A stretch of 64,000 nucleotides of DNA from NCBI GenBank assembly GCA_000507305.1, contig DF239852.1:110035-174034 (forward strand). The letters run 5' to 3'. The position numbers were made by a program, and so were the translations under genes. The DNA comes from Breviolum minutum Mf 1.05b.01. Lineage: Eukaryota; Sar; Dinophyceae; Suessiales; Symbiodiniaceae. Positions 55,042 through 64,000 of the stretch are shown here, piece after piece. Each line of letters begins with the position of its first letter. Position 1 is the first letter of the stretch. The notes under the pieces are model-generated. The model saw only the letters and a program-made list of their open reading frames with translations. It was not told the origin of the DNA and did no database searches.

Positions 55042-55404
55042 TTACAAAGACAACCGAAGCTCTGCAAAATATTTGGACACTATAATATCTTCTACTGTAC
55101 GTTTTCTGCTGTACATTTGATTGGCTCCCCAGAACCGATCACCACTGAAATCAAGTCTTCTCAGTGCTTCCCTAACCTGTAGAAGAGGTGCCTTGTCACA
55201 CCACTCCCTTTGTTGTATGACTTCAAAAACATATGGTAGCGCCTTCTCTACAATAACCTTATGGCCATCATTTGCCACTTTGGGGGTTATGTTGGAAGGA
55301 GCTGCTTGCAATTGCAATTGTGGCTGAATTCGGCGAGGAGGTTCAACCTCTTCGGGAACACTAGCTGGAGGCTGGATATTCCTTGGATATTTAAATTCCA
55401 TCAA
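55042..55404 (-). CDS. Locus 2 exon upstream of the methyltransferase
   Basis: MMEFKYPRNIQPPASVPEEV is a Pro/Glu/Gln-rich linker. GHKVIVEKALPYVFEVIQQR, EWCDKAPLLQVREALRRLDF and SGDRFWGANQMYSRKRTVED follow and look globular. The stop at 55042 may be intronic. It lies between the element-type modules and the methyltransferase, so it is the junction to test for a fused transcript. Confidence 0.5.
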   Translation of the reverse strand: MMEFKYPRNIQPPASVPEEVEPPRRIQPQLQLQAAPSNITPKVANDGHKVIVEKALPYVFEVIQQREWCDKAPLLQVREALRRLDFSGDRFWGANQMYSRKRTVEDIIVSKYFAELRLSL

Positions 55405-55644
55405 TTTGAATTCACATGGGACTGCTCAAACTGTTTGATCAATGCAAATCAAGGAGCTGTTGATGCTCTTGAACTTCACATCGTCTCCTTTTGCAATGTG
55501 GCGTACACATTATCGTAAACCAAATGACATATAGTATATCAACCCACCTCTGCGGCTGAACGTCATCATCTGATATCATTATCCTCAGACATTGGTTTGT
55601 CTAAGTCTGATGATTTGTTGAAAACAAAATTCATACATCGAAAT

Positions 55645-56647
55645 TCAAAAAAACACAATATAGCAAACAGGTAACTCTACTTGTGGATCAAGTAGTGCTG
55701 GTGGATGGTCAGGTAACTCCACTTGTGGATCAAGTAGTGCTGGTGGATGGTCAACTGATTTATCCTGTTTGTCAACCGGAAGTCTTTTCTGTGGTTGTGT
55801 GTGTCTCTTTCTCTTGACAACTTTGGACGTATCATCTGTTTGTTTGGCAAGTGATCTTCTGTATTGTGGATCGTGTCTTGGATCCACTGTGATTTTTCCC
55901 GGAAAAAAAGTCACACAAGGCAGCATATCCGGCTGCGTAGAGATCAGAAGGTATCTCTTGAACCTGAGCATGTAGCTGCAGTGTTCAGGACGTTTAACAT
56001 GATTAGTCCAAGTCCATACCATGCACTATTATTTTGAACAAGCAAAGGAACTTCGTCGTGATAGAGAATGGCACATTGCAAGGCTTGATAGAACTTTTGA
56101 GATAGCTTCTTGTGGGGAAAGGACTTGTTGTCTTCGTACATCAACGCAGACTCGGTACCTTATGTCACAATACCGAAGATTGTCTTGTAAGAGAACATAC
56201 TAAAACTATGACAAACAATTCGCAACATGCATGATCAGTCCCCAAACAAACTGATATTGTCACATTGAACAAGTTGCAATCCAGCAAAAGTATGTAATAC
56301 GCGGAGCATTGGTTCTTGCTGAAGAAAGTTCTGGATGATATTGATGGTTTCGAATCATCTGGCTTCCATCCCTTGTTTCTCAATTCTTTTCTCAACCCCC
56401 AAAGACTGTGTTCAGTTCGGTCGTCACTGTTCTTGACCAAGACTGGTTTTGACACTGTGGTTTTGATGTCTAGCGCATCATCCAAAAGGCTAAGTTCACC
56501 TTTATCATTCAAAGAAGCAAGCTCGACACCCTCCAACCACTTTGCTGCTGCCATCAATGTCCTGGAAATCGGCATGGGGGTTGTACTCGATGCTGCTGCA
56601 GAAGCTCCAATCTTGTTCACATTATGCCTCGGCAAATTCAAAGTCAT
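55645..56647 (-). CDS. Locus 2 exons with GWK and FYQAL signatures
   Basis: Three open segments in different frames. The first (56647-56165) has AKWLEGVELASLNDKGELSL, EHSLWGLRKELRNKGWKPDD (GWK 56363-56371) and FFSKNQCSAYYILLLDCN. The second (56144-55944) has FPHKKLSQKFYQALQCAILY (FYQAL 56079-56093). The third (56022-55645) has VTFFPGKITVDPRHDPQYRR, a basic stretch and a 14-residue duplicated repeat (VELPDHPPALLDPQ). The GWK, YYI and FYQAL order matches GWKRH, FYMLAL and AYYKAL of locus 1. Confidence 0.55.
55671..55754. repeat. 42-bp tandem duplication
   Basis: Two units, 55671-55712 and 55713-55754, differing by one base, encode a duplicated 14-residue Pro-rich segment on the minus strand. 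Confidence 0.93.
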
Positions 56648-56700
56648 GGATCACAAAATTGTCATTAACAAAAAACAATGCTAGCATAGCCAAATACACA

Positions 56701-57978
56701 TTATATTTGAAGATCGTTTTTTCCGCCAAAGTACATCAAACTCATGTTGTGCATCTCATCGTTTTCAATGTTGGTCAAGGCTGATGTTGAAAATACCGTC
56801 TGGTAGTCAACATGCTCCAACGAATACACAAACTCAAAGTCTGTCTTGAAAAAACTGGACACTGGAATCTCTGTGGGATATGTCGACGATGTTGTATATG
56901 AGAAATCATCTGGCAACGGACATGGGCAAAGTGAACTATCACAGTCAATGCAAACCTCTGAAGGCTGCACCACTGTATTGCCAACCATAACCACACCTAT
57001 TTTCTCAAACCACGGATCTGTGGACCATTTCAAAACTTTCTGCATATACTTCTTTGAAGATGGTGTGAATGTAATGAGCTGAACGATGGAGTATGTTGTA
57101 GTCCTGTCTGACCCAACGTCCGAAGGTACTGCATAATACAATCCTTCTTCCAGTACCGTCTTAAGATGGTTGATAAGATCCAATGTATGTTTGCTCGTGT
57201 GTTTTGGCACATACTGTGACAAAATGAGCTGTTGATTCATTGATAAATCTGCAAACATAACGTCCAAATGGTAACCAGAAATGAGACGTGCTAGCTCTGT
57301 GCGGGATTGCCAAGGGGTTTCCACAAGCTTCGCAAACTCCATCAGGTACCGTCCAAAATTGTTTTTGAAATCATCCGAATTGACATCACCATTCAAGGTA
57401 CGTCGAAGATTGGCACTCAATGTTGATGGTGTGGAATTTCTTGCAATACCCATCCGTTGACTGACTAAATGATGTTTGCTCTCAAGTCGTTGCATAGATG
57501 TAAGGGATGAACCGTATGCCAGCAACTCACACAAAAGTTCTGAACTCATTTCTATATCATCACTCATTGCCCAATATCTCATGGATATTCCTAATGGTTC
57601 ACTTGCATCCAGAAACCTTGCAAACTCAGCTGCCCCACGAAGCAAACCTTTGTCATACTCCTCAACCAGTTTCTTTGCCCATAACTTACTTTTCACGAAC
57701 CGTTGGTCATCGACAGGCTGTGAAATTGGCTTGCAAAAGTATGAAAGTATCTTGCAAAGGTTCCATGGAAAATCAAGAAGGTAGGATGTAGCTTGCCTGA
57801 ATCTCAAAGATACTCTTTGCTTTGCACTTTCAAATGCTTGTTTGAGTTCACTGACAAAATCTGGTTCCAGCTCGTGTAGCCTATCCAACGCAGCCACAGT
57901 CCCTGGAGAAGAGCATCCAATCGCAACGCCAACAGGTTGTCGTTGAACACCTGACAAGGGCTGTTTGATGGCAGACAT
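56701..57978 (-). CDS. Locus 2 core exon: PWNLC, RFLDAS, RLESKHH
   Basis: The longest single open segment in the window (425 codons). Helical sequence (ELEPDFVSELKQAFESAKQR) leads to LLDFPWNLCKILSYF (PWNLC 57754-57768), GAAEFARFLDASEPLGISMR (57601-57618), LTSMQRLESKHHLVSQRMGI (57469-57489) and STLSANLRRTL. It then has FGRYLMEFAKLVETPW, TTYSIVQLITFTPSSKKYMQ, a Cys cluster (CIDCDSSLCPCPL) and FFKTDFEFVYSLEHVDYQ. The PW.LC, FLD and E..H order is the same as in locus 1, where the His is replaced. The Glu followed by His recalls the last acidic residue of RNase H-like transposases; that is inference. The ATG may be internal. Confidence 0.7.
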   Translation of the reverse strand: MSAIKQPLSGVQRQPVGVAIGCSSPGTVAALDRLHELEPDFVSELKQAFESAKQRVSLRFRQATSYLLDFPWNLCKILSYFCKPISQPVDDQRFVKSKLWAKKLVEEYDKGLLRGAAEFARFLDASEPLGISMRYWAMSDDIEMSSELLCELLAYGSSLTSMQRLESKHHLVSQRMGIARNSTPSTLSANLRRTLNGDVNSDDFKNNFGRYLMEFAKLVETPWQSRTELARLISGYHLDVMFADLSMNQQLILSQYVPKHTSKHTLDLINHLKTVLEEGLYYAVPSDVGSDRTTTYSIVQLITFTPSSKKYMQKVLKWSTDPWFEKIGVVMVGNTVVQPSEVCIDCDSSLCPCPLPDDFSYTTSSTYPTEIPVSSFFKTDFEFVYSLEHVDYQTVFSTSALTNIENDEMHNMSLMYFGGKNDLQI

Positions 57979-58059
57979 AGGCTGACTGCACTAGAACTGG
58001 AAAGGTTAGATATGTTTCAACATCTACTACTACTAAGATCACGAGTGAACCGACAAAAA

Positions 58060-58888
58060 AAAAACAAGCCTGAAGTTTTCCAGCTGATATTTCCATCAAC
58101 CGTCTTCCATTCCAAGGACATGGAGGCTTCAACAGTTTGTTTTCCGCTTTGGTATGACAAGGGCATCTATGCGCCCAATCATAAACTCCAAAACCCCATC
58201 TGTGAAGTTGCAGTTCCACCCACGCCATTCCCCAGAACCGTGCAGAAGCTGTTGGATCTTCGATCAATCGTTTCAATGCATTGCCCTCATCCTGGGAAAG
58301 GTCTGAGTCCCCAGATAGGATGTTAGGTTCAAGGTACTTGAAAAAACTTTCTCGCTCACAAAGCCAATGTAGTACTTCGAACTCATACATCCACCGATGC
58401 GGACACAAACTCGGACAGGTTGTTTTGAACATGGATGCGAGAGATTGTTTGGCTTCCCCTGGTATTCTGGTATTCTCCCAAATCTGGAATTTGATAAATC
58501 TGTCCACAGTCTCACGCCTTGCAAACAGTTTAGCCAAACCGTTGAGCTGTTTAAAGTATGTAGACCAGGTCGTATGGTTGTATGCAAATTCTGTTTCTTC
58601 CATACAGTGATGCAGGCCATGATCGATATCTGCCAACGGAAGTACAAATGGAAAATACTTTTTTGCAGGATCGTCGAAACTTGGGAGTGCCCACAACCCA
58701 GACTCAGTTCCCATATCTGACATGAGCGATCTGATACGTTCTTGTGCAACACCATTTTCACTTTCCAACACCAGCATCCTTTCACATGCCTTCGCCTTGT
58801 AAGCTGTGTTTGCAGCCTGCTTCCCAAGGATCTGTAGTGGAAGCAGCCTACTCCCCACTTTCACAGAACCAAACCTCACGGAAAACAA
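58060..58888 (-). CDS. Locus 2 core exon: HRW and CPCH modules
   Basis: The segment includes QILGKQAANTAYKAKACERM, MSDMGTESGLWALPSFDDPA, IDHGLHHCMEETEFAYNHTT, FKTTCPSLCPHRWMYEFEVL (HRW about 58391-58399), ESFFKYLEPNILSGDSDLSQ, FGVYDWAHRCPCHTKAEN (58154-58180) and PPCPWNGRRLMEISAGKLQ. The DW..CPCH motif and the preceding RW module match locus 1 at 22.86 and 23.19 kb. CPCH with the later CPWN could bind zinc. The open frame runs on to 57881 but the last part is probably intron. Confidence 0.7.
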
Positions 58889-58984
58889 AACGGGTGGTTG
58901 AAATTAATCATTTATAGCTCAAACTCAAAAACCAAATATCTCAAATTTGAAAAAAAGAAAATGTATAACCAACTTTCATGTCAG

Positions 58985-59176
58985 TCACATATTGTCAATC
59001 TCTGGACAGTTGGCTACGAAACTAATCTTATCAATTTCGGCCAGCAAATAGTTCTTTGCAAACTGCGGGGAGGAATCCAATCGTAGGTGACCAAACCATT
59101 TAGCACTTGCATTGAACACGTACTCCCTCGCAAAAAGCATTGAAGCCCAGTCAACGTTGACTCTGAAGGTTTGCAA
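58985..59176 (-). CDS. Short exon of locus 2
   Basis: MQTFRVNVDWASMLFAREYV, then SAKWFGHLRLDSSPQFAKNY and AEIDKISFVANCPEI, read as a compact exon upstream of the HRW/CPCH exon. Confidence 0.45.
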   Translation of the reverse strand: MQTFRVNVDWASMLFAREYVFNASAKWFGHLRLDSSPQFAKNYLLAEIDKISFVANCPEIDNM

Positions 59177-59710
59177 TAACGATCTCTTAGGAAGTCGCCA
59201 TTTCTACAGGGACATGTATGCGATCATTGATCAAACATATTACACATCAAAACTTGAACACATCCAGTGCAACATGTCTAGTGAATTCAAACCTGAAGGA
59301 CAAAAGACCCCATGTCCTGATCCACAAGGTGATCATGTAGGTCACGATGCAATACCAAACTGAACCCCCTGAGCACTTGTACCAACCAAACAACCAGAAC
59401 CAATGAAACTTTAACTCCAGCTACAAAATAAAACCTGGGTTAATCAGATTAAAAAAACTAGGACTCAACAACTACGAGTATCTTCTGAATGGCATATTGC
59501 AAATTGTCAATGTCATGTTTCAGCGGTCGTAAGCAATCTGCGAACAACACACTATCCAGCACAAAGTTGGGAAGATACTCAATACCGCCTCTCTTTCGTG
59601 ACCTAGGAAAGCTGTCAAACAAAAGCCGTAGACAAAGCGCTTGACAAGTTCAAACAAACCCATTTAGAGTCTCAACCAGCTTAACTTTAAATAAAATAAA
59701 AATAAAATAT

Positions 59711-60138
59711 CTACACTGCATCCCAACTAGGCTGCACATATCCCTGCGTAGGTTGAAGACGTTCAGAAAGCTCTTGCGTTTTAGATTTCGCTGTATCCCA
59801 GTCATGTGCATCCAATGATGTCAAAATGTCCCGGAACAATGCCTTAATTCGCCCAACACTTTCACCGCCACTGGTCTGTGAATCTGTTGGCCTTTCACAA
59901 ACCATGCGCTGACTGATGAGGTTGGACACCACCAGCATCTGAAAGGGAATGATGGATGGGGGGTGAAGTTGGAATTTGGAACATAAGTAACACTGTAACA
60001 CTGATAATAAGAACAGTTGAAATTGACCGTGTTCATTTTTGGTATGGTTGTAGCCCATCCATCCTCATCCAGATTGATGATCGGTAGCTTGCACTCTTCG
60101 CACCACGTAGAGATCAACTTACCCCCGCACACTTTCAT
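59711..60138 (-). CDS. Locus 2 exons with Cys cluster
   Basis: MKVCGGKLISTWCEECKLPI and NLDEDGWATTIPKMN (60138-60030) hold a Cys plus a CEEC pair. A second exon (about 59.94-59.71 kb) has MLVVSNLISQRMVCERPTDS, GGESVGRIKALFRDILTSLD and DWDTAKSKTQELSERLQPTQ. The bases between are probably intron. Unidentified, but consistent with a zinc-binding N-terminal part of the element protein. Confidence 0.5.
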
Positions 60139-60205
60139 GCATTTGGCAGCCTAGATGCTTTGTGGCTCTGAAACTACCAAAAGAAGGTTTCCCTTTGAAA
60201 AAATT

Positions 60206-60660
60206 TTAGCCAAACATCCAAACTGAATTGGACAAAACTAATTGATGAAAGTCAAACCCAAACACCATAAGCCGTCTCATCTCCATCACATCTGAAATGG
60301 GTAGCTTGATCCAATTTCTCCTGCCACGCGAACCGACAGTTGATTCAATTGGTTCATCGAAGAGCGCTTCGAAGAGAATTGAATTGTTAGTGTGATCCGT
60401 GTTGGTCTTCATGTAGAGCACCCGAATGTAGTACCTGAATGATGATCGGTTCTTAATCCCAAAACTAGTTGAGATGAAATATGACACACCCAAAACGGAG
60501 GTAACGTAATCCCAAGTCCACCCAAAAAGAAAGGCATCAAATCCAAAGCAATATCAAAAACTAAATTCAAACAATTGACCCAGCATTGCGCTCCACACAC
60601 CATGCATTTCCAAATTCGCTTGTCACCACCACTGTTGCTGAAACCAGCTCGGCCATGTTT
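60206..60660 (-). CDS. Locus 2 exons with CMVC motif
   Basis: The first part (about 60.66-60.57 kb) reads FSNSGGDKRIWKCMVCGAQC, with Cys pairs at 60595-60606 and a further Cys at 60583. The second (60.42-60.24 kb) reads MKTNTDHTNNSILFEALFDE, GSRGRRNWIKLPISDVMEMR and RLMVFGFDF. The sequence between them looks intronic. This may be a small zinc finger near the N-terminus of the locus 2 protein. Confidence 0.5.
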
Positions 60661-61121
60661 GAATTCACTACGCGCACCTTTCTATTGAAATATTTTATAT
60701 AACTTTGATTTACGTCCAAGTGTTTATCATTCTCAACCTCTCACAACATATCACAACATTCCCTTGAACTACTTTACATTAAAAGGAATGCCTTGCAACC
60801 TGTAACCATTGGATAATCCAATGTGTAGGCTGTCAGCATGAGCCATGAGGTTTTGGTTTCTGCAGAAATCATATCAACACAATCAGACATCACAAATTCA
60901 ATCTATATCGGTTCAAATTTCAGTACTCGACATGTGCGAAAACATTGGTCTTAAGCGCTAAAACATGCTAGAACAATTTCTTGATTTTTTCTTCCTCACC
61001 ATTGTCGCAAGATCAGCCGAATACCCAAATCCAGCCTATTCAGTATTTTGAATGGCGAAATGCTGACCATATTTCACGGTCACCTTGCCAAAACTAAATA
61101 TGGTAATCACAACAAGCGCAT

Positions 61122-61649
61122 CTACAAATCAATGCAGAAGTGAGATTTCTTCAAGGCCTTTGTGAAAGCCTTCAAAGTTTTCAATCTGCGTTTTCCCGTG
61201 TTTCCCAAAGCTTTCATGAATTTGGGCAACTTGGAACGACTGGCATTATCCCCATCACTGTCATCATTCAAATGAGTTCCCAAAGCTTTCATGAATTTGG
61301 GCAATTTGGAACGAATGCCACTATCACTATCATGGTCATCCTTCAAACCCCAATCAGCAAAATCCACACCCTCGCGACACAAAGAGCAGTCACTGTAGCG
61401 GTCCCTGTCTTCGTCGTCTGAAACTGAAACTGCTGGTTGCATAGGCAGGATAGGAGTGACAGGAGGACAATTGGGATGATGATGTAGGTGCCGGTGATGA
61501 GCAGGATCAACCAAAACCAGCGTGTCAATCGTCAAATTGATGTGGATACTATTGTTGGTATTATCCACCATGCTGCTGCCTACATTCTCAACCACCACGT
61601 TGTTCACATTATCGAAGATCATGGCTGAGAAACACGAAAAAAATGCCAC
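61122..61649 (-). CDS. N-terminal exon of locus 2
   Basis: A start at 61649 or the next Met (MIFDNVNNVVVENV) leads into Asn/Val-rich sequence, His-rich HHRHLHHHPNCPPVTP, acidic SDDEDRDRYSDCSLCREG, and two copies of RSKLPKFMKALG. It ends KRRLKTLKAFTKALKKSHFC. Its position opposite the plus-strand gene at 61970 makes it the likely 5' end of minus block 3. No family is recognised. Confidence 0.55.
   Translation of the reverse strand: MAFFSCFSAMIFDNVNNVVVENVGSSMVDNTNNSIHINLTIDTLVLVDPAHHRHLHHHPNCPPVTPILPMQPAVSVSDDEDRDRYSDCSLCREGVDFADWGLKDDHDSDSGIRSKLPKFMKALGTHLNDDSDGDNASRSKLPKFMKALGNTGKRRLKTLKAFTKALKKSHFCIDL
61200..61340. repeat. ~70-bp tandem duplication
   Basis: CCCAAAGCTTTCATGAATTT recurs at about 61203 and 61280. 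On the minus strand the units encode SKLPKFMKALG followed by an acidic, Asp-rich spacer. Confidence 0.85.
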
Positions 61650-61969
61650 AAATCTTGATCACAAAAATGCTAGCCGTGGATGGCGGAATGTTGACATGAT
61701 TGATTACTGATGACACATCATCACCAAATGAACAGATGGCTGAAATCATCACCAAATGAAATATATGATTGAAATTTTGATGAATCAGTTCCAAAACCAT
61801 CAGTTTGATTTTTTCACAGTGGGGCATAGTGACCATATATGTTGAAATGGGCTCAATGGCCCTAGTAGTTTTGCCAACAATGAACTTCACAGACTAGTCG
61901 GAAATTTTTTGGTTTCCAATTATTGCATATGAAATCGCATTTGGTGCAAGTGCAAGTTCTTCAGAACAC
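61650..61969. promoter_or_regulatory. Divergent intergenic region between blocks 3 and 4
   Basis: The minus-strand locus 2 and a plus-strand gene start on either side of these 320 bases, so a shared or back-to-back promoter is expected. No TATA-like or TTTT-type dinoflagellate element can be assigned with confidence. This is an inference from orientation. Confidence 0.35.
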
Positions 61970-63047
61970 TTGCCATTGCTAGTTCCTAGGATTCCAGCAG
62001 TTGTGACGGATCCCTTTACGAGTTCAGATGCGACGTCGCGGAAAGGACTAGATGATTGTCAGATGAAGGTCAAGAAGTGGAATCAAAAGTGGAAACAAAG
62101 CACTGCACCAACAGCTGATAACACTGCTCAGCAGGGAGACCCGTCCGGTGCTGTCGTGTGCACTGGAAGCCGCCCGGAGTTCTGGCAGGGTGAAAAGATT
62201 GACGTCAGCTACAACCACATTTTCGATCAGGACAGTGTCATTCCTCTTGCTCAATTCGAAGGTTCAAAGGAGTTGCTTGTCAATTTTGGAAGTGCTAGAA
62301 CATTCTGCTTGGTTCCCTTACAGCATTGAACACTTACGTTCAACTCAATGTGGCTGAGGTTTTTGGGAGCTGGGTTGGCTGTGAACCAGTCTCACGTGAA
62401 GCTCTACCTGACCAAGAGCTATGAACTTTATATGGCAAACTTTGGCGATGAAGATTTGACCCTGAGCGCAGCAGAGCTCTGTGGCTTTGGTCTTGGCGGC
62501 TTCAACTTGATGGTAACAGGACTTTTCAGCTTTGCTTTTGGTTTTGTTAGTTGACACATGCATGATCAAACACCAAGATAACTTAACTTTCCCATGGCTG
62601 CTCAGCTCCGATGCCGACTTAGTCGTTGCTGTTGAAAGTGGATCAAAGAAGGTCACAACCATTGCTGAGATTGCATGTGATGAATTTGCCAAGCATGGCA
62701 TCATGGAATTTGCCTGCCATGACTACGACATGGCGCAAAAAACGAAGGCCTAGTTGTTGCTTTCATTTTTTCTTTTAGTGGCATCAAGTTCGCACTTCAT
62801 GTTGGTTCAATGTTTTTGCTTTTCAAGCAGATGGCTCAGCAGAGACTTGGCGATACCAGCTGTCATCCAAGAAAAAGATCAGTGTCTACACCCCGAAACC
62901 TTTGGCTGCTGACCTTCACAAAATGGCCCTGCGTGGTAGCGTTTTTGGCGCTTGCTATGGGGATAACTATGACAAGGTGCCAAAGAACAGGCTCGCCCTC
63001 GTCCTTTTTGAAGTTGCTTATTTGGCACTTACTCTGAACCTGCAAAC
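61970..63047 (+). CDS. Exons of a plus-strand gene, unidentified
   Basis: Four exon-like segments in order: MPLLVPRIPAVVTDPFTSSD through GEKIDVSYNHIFDQDSVIPL to about 62330; FLGAGLAVNQSHVKLYLTKS with FGDEDLTLSAAELCGFGLGG (62.36-62.52 kb); LSSDADLVVAVESGSKKVTT with IACDEFAKHGIMEFACHDYD (62.6-62.75 kb); and DGSAETWRYQLSSKKKISVY with DLHKMALRGSVFGACYGDNY and ALVLFEVAYLALTLNL (62.83-63.05 kb). Each looks globular and coding. I do not recognise the family. Confidence 0.55.
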
Positions 63048-63530
63048 GTGTTGATTCAGACTGGGGTTCTGTTGTCAGCTCTTTCATTAGGTTGCCCGTG
63101 AGCAAACGGTGCCTTGCGTGGTGAGCCCGCGCAAAACGAAGCTGTGGCGGGTTTGTAGTTTGAAGCTGAAGGCCCAACATGCTCACAAAATTTCCTGATG
63201 TGAGCGTTGATTTCTTCATGGTACTGTAAGGAGTTGTGACGTTTTGCAAGTTGAAACTTTGCATAGTCAATTGAAGCAATGCTGATTACTACATTTTGTC
63301 ATATTGTAGTCAAACTTGCCGGTACACTCTCCTTGCCATCGTATAAGTACCCATCAAGGAGGATGGTGTTCACAAACTGGCATGTGCCTCCGCAGAAAAA
63401 TGCCGACTCCTTTCTGGTGGGTTGACAAGTTTCTTCCTTGACATGTTGTTTCAGAATGTGCATTTCAGGAAATATCGTATCAATTCATTTGGTGTCAGAC
63501 TATGGCTGAAAAAAGTAGCTAGTTGCCAAT
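63048..63530. other. Between plus-strand genes, weak signal only
   Basis: A fragment near 63.34-63.41 kb (KEDGVHKLACASAEKCRLLS) may be another exon. Nothing else is supported. Confidence 0.35.
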
Positions 63531-63533
63531 AGT

Positions 63534-64000
63534 GTGCAACTTTTCATGATGGAGCCTGCCACCTTGCCAGATGTGACGGAACTCTCAGATAATGAGACTG
63601 CGGGCGTTCAACCTTCTCAGGGGCAAGTAGATCCTAAGACAAAAGCTGCTGCTAAGGCTCAAACCGTGAAGGCTAAGGCTGCGAAGGCGAAGCCTAAGGC
63701 AAAGGCTCAAACCGTGAAGGCTAAGGCTGCGAAGGCGAAGCCTAAGGCAAAGGCTCAAACCTTGAAGCGATCTGCCGCAGTTATGAAACGTCCATGGTGG
63801 TGGCGCTGGTGAAAGTCACGGTGAAGCTCTTCATGATGGCGACCGTGGCGAAAGTCCTGTTCATGATGAGGATGGCCAGCCCATAAAGGTGAGGAAAGCA
63901 TACCTCGAGCTTAAAAAAGAAGACCTGCGTCTACAGCATCCGATTGCAATGTTTCACTTTGAGCATAGAGCTGACACTTTAAGTAAGTTCAAGGACACAT
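63534..64000 (+). CDS. 5' end of a Lys/Ala repeat gene, cut by the window edge
   Basis: The frame starts MQLFMMEPATLPDVTELSDN and enters a duplicated 16-residue Lys/Ala repeat (AQTVKAKAAKAKPKAK) and LKRSAAVMKRP. It then meets a stop at 63810. Another frame continues GESHGEALHDGDRGESPVHD and VRKAYLELKKEDLRLQHPIA, MFHFEHRADTL to the end of the window. A frameshift or intron near 63790 is needed. I recall such MKRP/Lys-rich N-termini in dinoflagellate multicopy proteins. Partial. Confidence 0.5.
63655..63754. repeat. 48-bp tandem duplication
   Basis: GCTCAAACCGTGAAGGCTAA opens each of two adjacent units at about 63656 and 63704, followed by the start of a third with ACCTTG instead of ACCGTG. 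They encode the Lys/Ala repeat. Confidence 0.92.

Larger units (their letters stand above)
46144..61649 (-). mobile_element. Locus 2: element-type protein, DNA methyltransferase and accessory modules
   Basis: A co-oriented series of exons over 15.5 kb. In minus-strand order: an acidic N-terminus with an 11-residue repeat (61.6-61.1 kb); Cys clusters (60.6, 60.1 kb); HRW, CPCH, PWNLC, RFLDAS, RLESKHH, GWK and FYQAL modules shared with locus 1 (58.9-56.1 kb); a C5-cytosine methyltransferase (54.8-52.2 kb); a Cys-rich finger (51.6 kb); a coiled coil (50.0-49.2 kb); a cupin/JmjC-like segment (49.2-48.5 kb); an acidic domain; and a Lys-rich tail ending at 46144. No terminal inverted repeats were identified. 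It may be one giant gene, several genes, or a transposon with cargo. Confidence 0.5.

Overview
The window looks like draft nuclear DNA of a dinoflagellate, probably a Suessiales/Symbiodiniaceae-type genome. This is a judgement from coding style and recalled gene families, not from a marker gene. Coding potential sits in many short exon-like open segments that change frame at likely introns. Co-oriented genes form long one-way blocks. There is heavy low-complexity and tandem-repeat content, and several predicted proteins match multicopy families I recall from dinoflagellate genomes. One ambiguous base (36623) and frame breaks inside tandem repeats point to a draft assembly. No rRNA, tRNA, CRISPR array, reverse transcriptase or spliced-leader relic was recognised.

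Layout. Block 1, minus strand (about 0.8-28.07 kb): a family-8 glycosyltransferase gene with a poly-Tyr microsatellite and a Tudor-like tail (0.84-2.4 kb); a small basic protein (3.06-3.52 kb); a foldback element (4.24-4.53 kb); a Pro-rich gene with a ParB-like tail (6.93-8.26 kb); two copies of a ~430-bp dispersed repeat (0.15 and 9.2 kb); a charged repeat protein (10.1-11.3 kb); and a long multi-exon mobile-element-type gene (locus 1, about 13.5-28.07 kb). Block 2, plus strand (28.2-45.64 kb): unidentified exons, a Lys/Glu/Ala repeat gene (36.3-38.2 kb), and a decayed copy of a dinoflagellate transposase-like gene (40.3-43.1 kb) with an in-frame stop and two frameshifts. Block 3, minus strand (46.14-61.65 kb): locus 2, a second mobile-element-type protein, followed by a C5-cytosine DNA methyltransferase, a Cys-rich finger, a coiled coil, a cupin/JmjC-like segment and a Lys-rich tail. 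Block 4, plus strand (61.97 kb to the end): the start of another exon series.

The main discovery is in block 3. Minus-strand exons between 54.8 and 52.2 kb carry recognisable methyltransferase motifs in order: motif I-like, the catalytic GSPC, the ENV motif, a DP..GFPVARKRKY segment, TLTT and AGNSMH. Just upstream on the same strand is a large protein whose short signatures (RW, CPCH, PW.LC, FLD, E..H, GWK, FY.AL) recur in the same order in locus 1 at 13.5-28 kb. Two members of one unnamed dinoflagellate element family therefore seem to be present, and one is coupled to a DNA methyltransferase. Whether locus 2 makes one giant fusion transcript, several genes or one transposable unit cannot be settled by reading alone.
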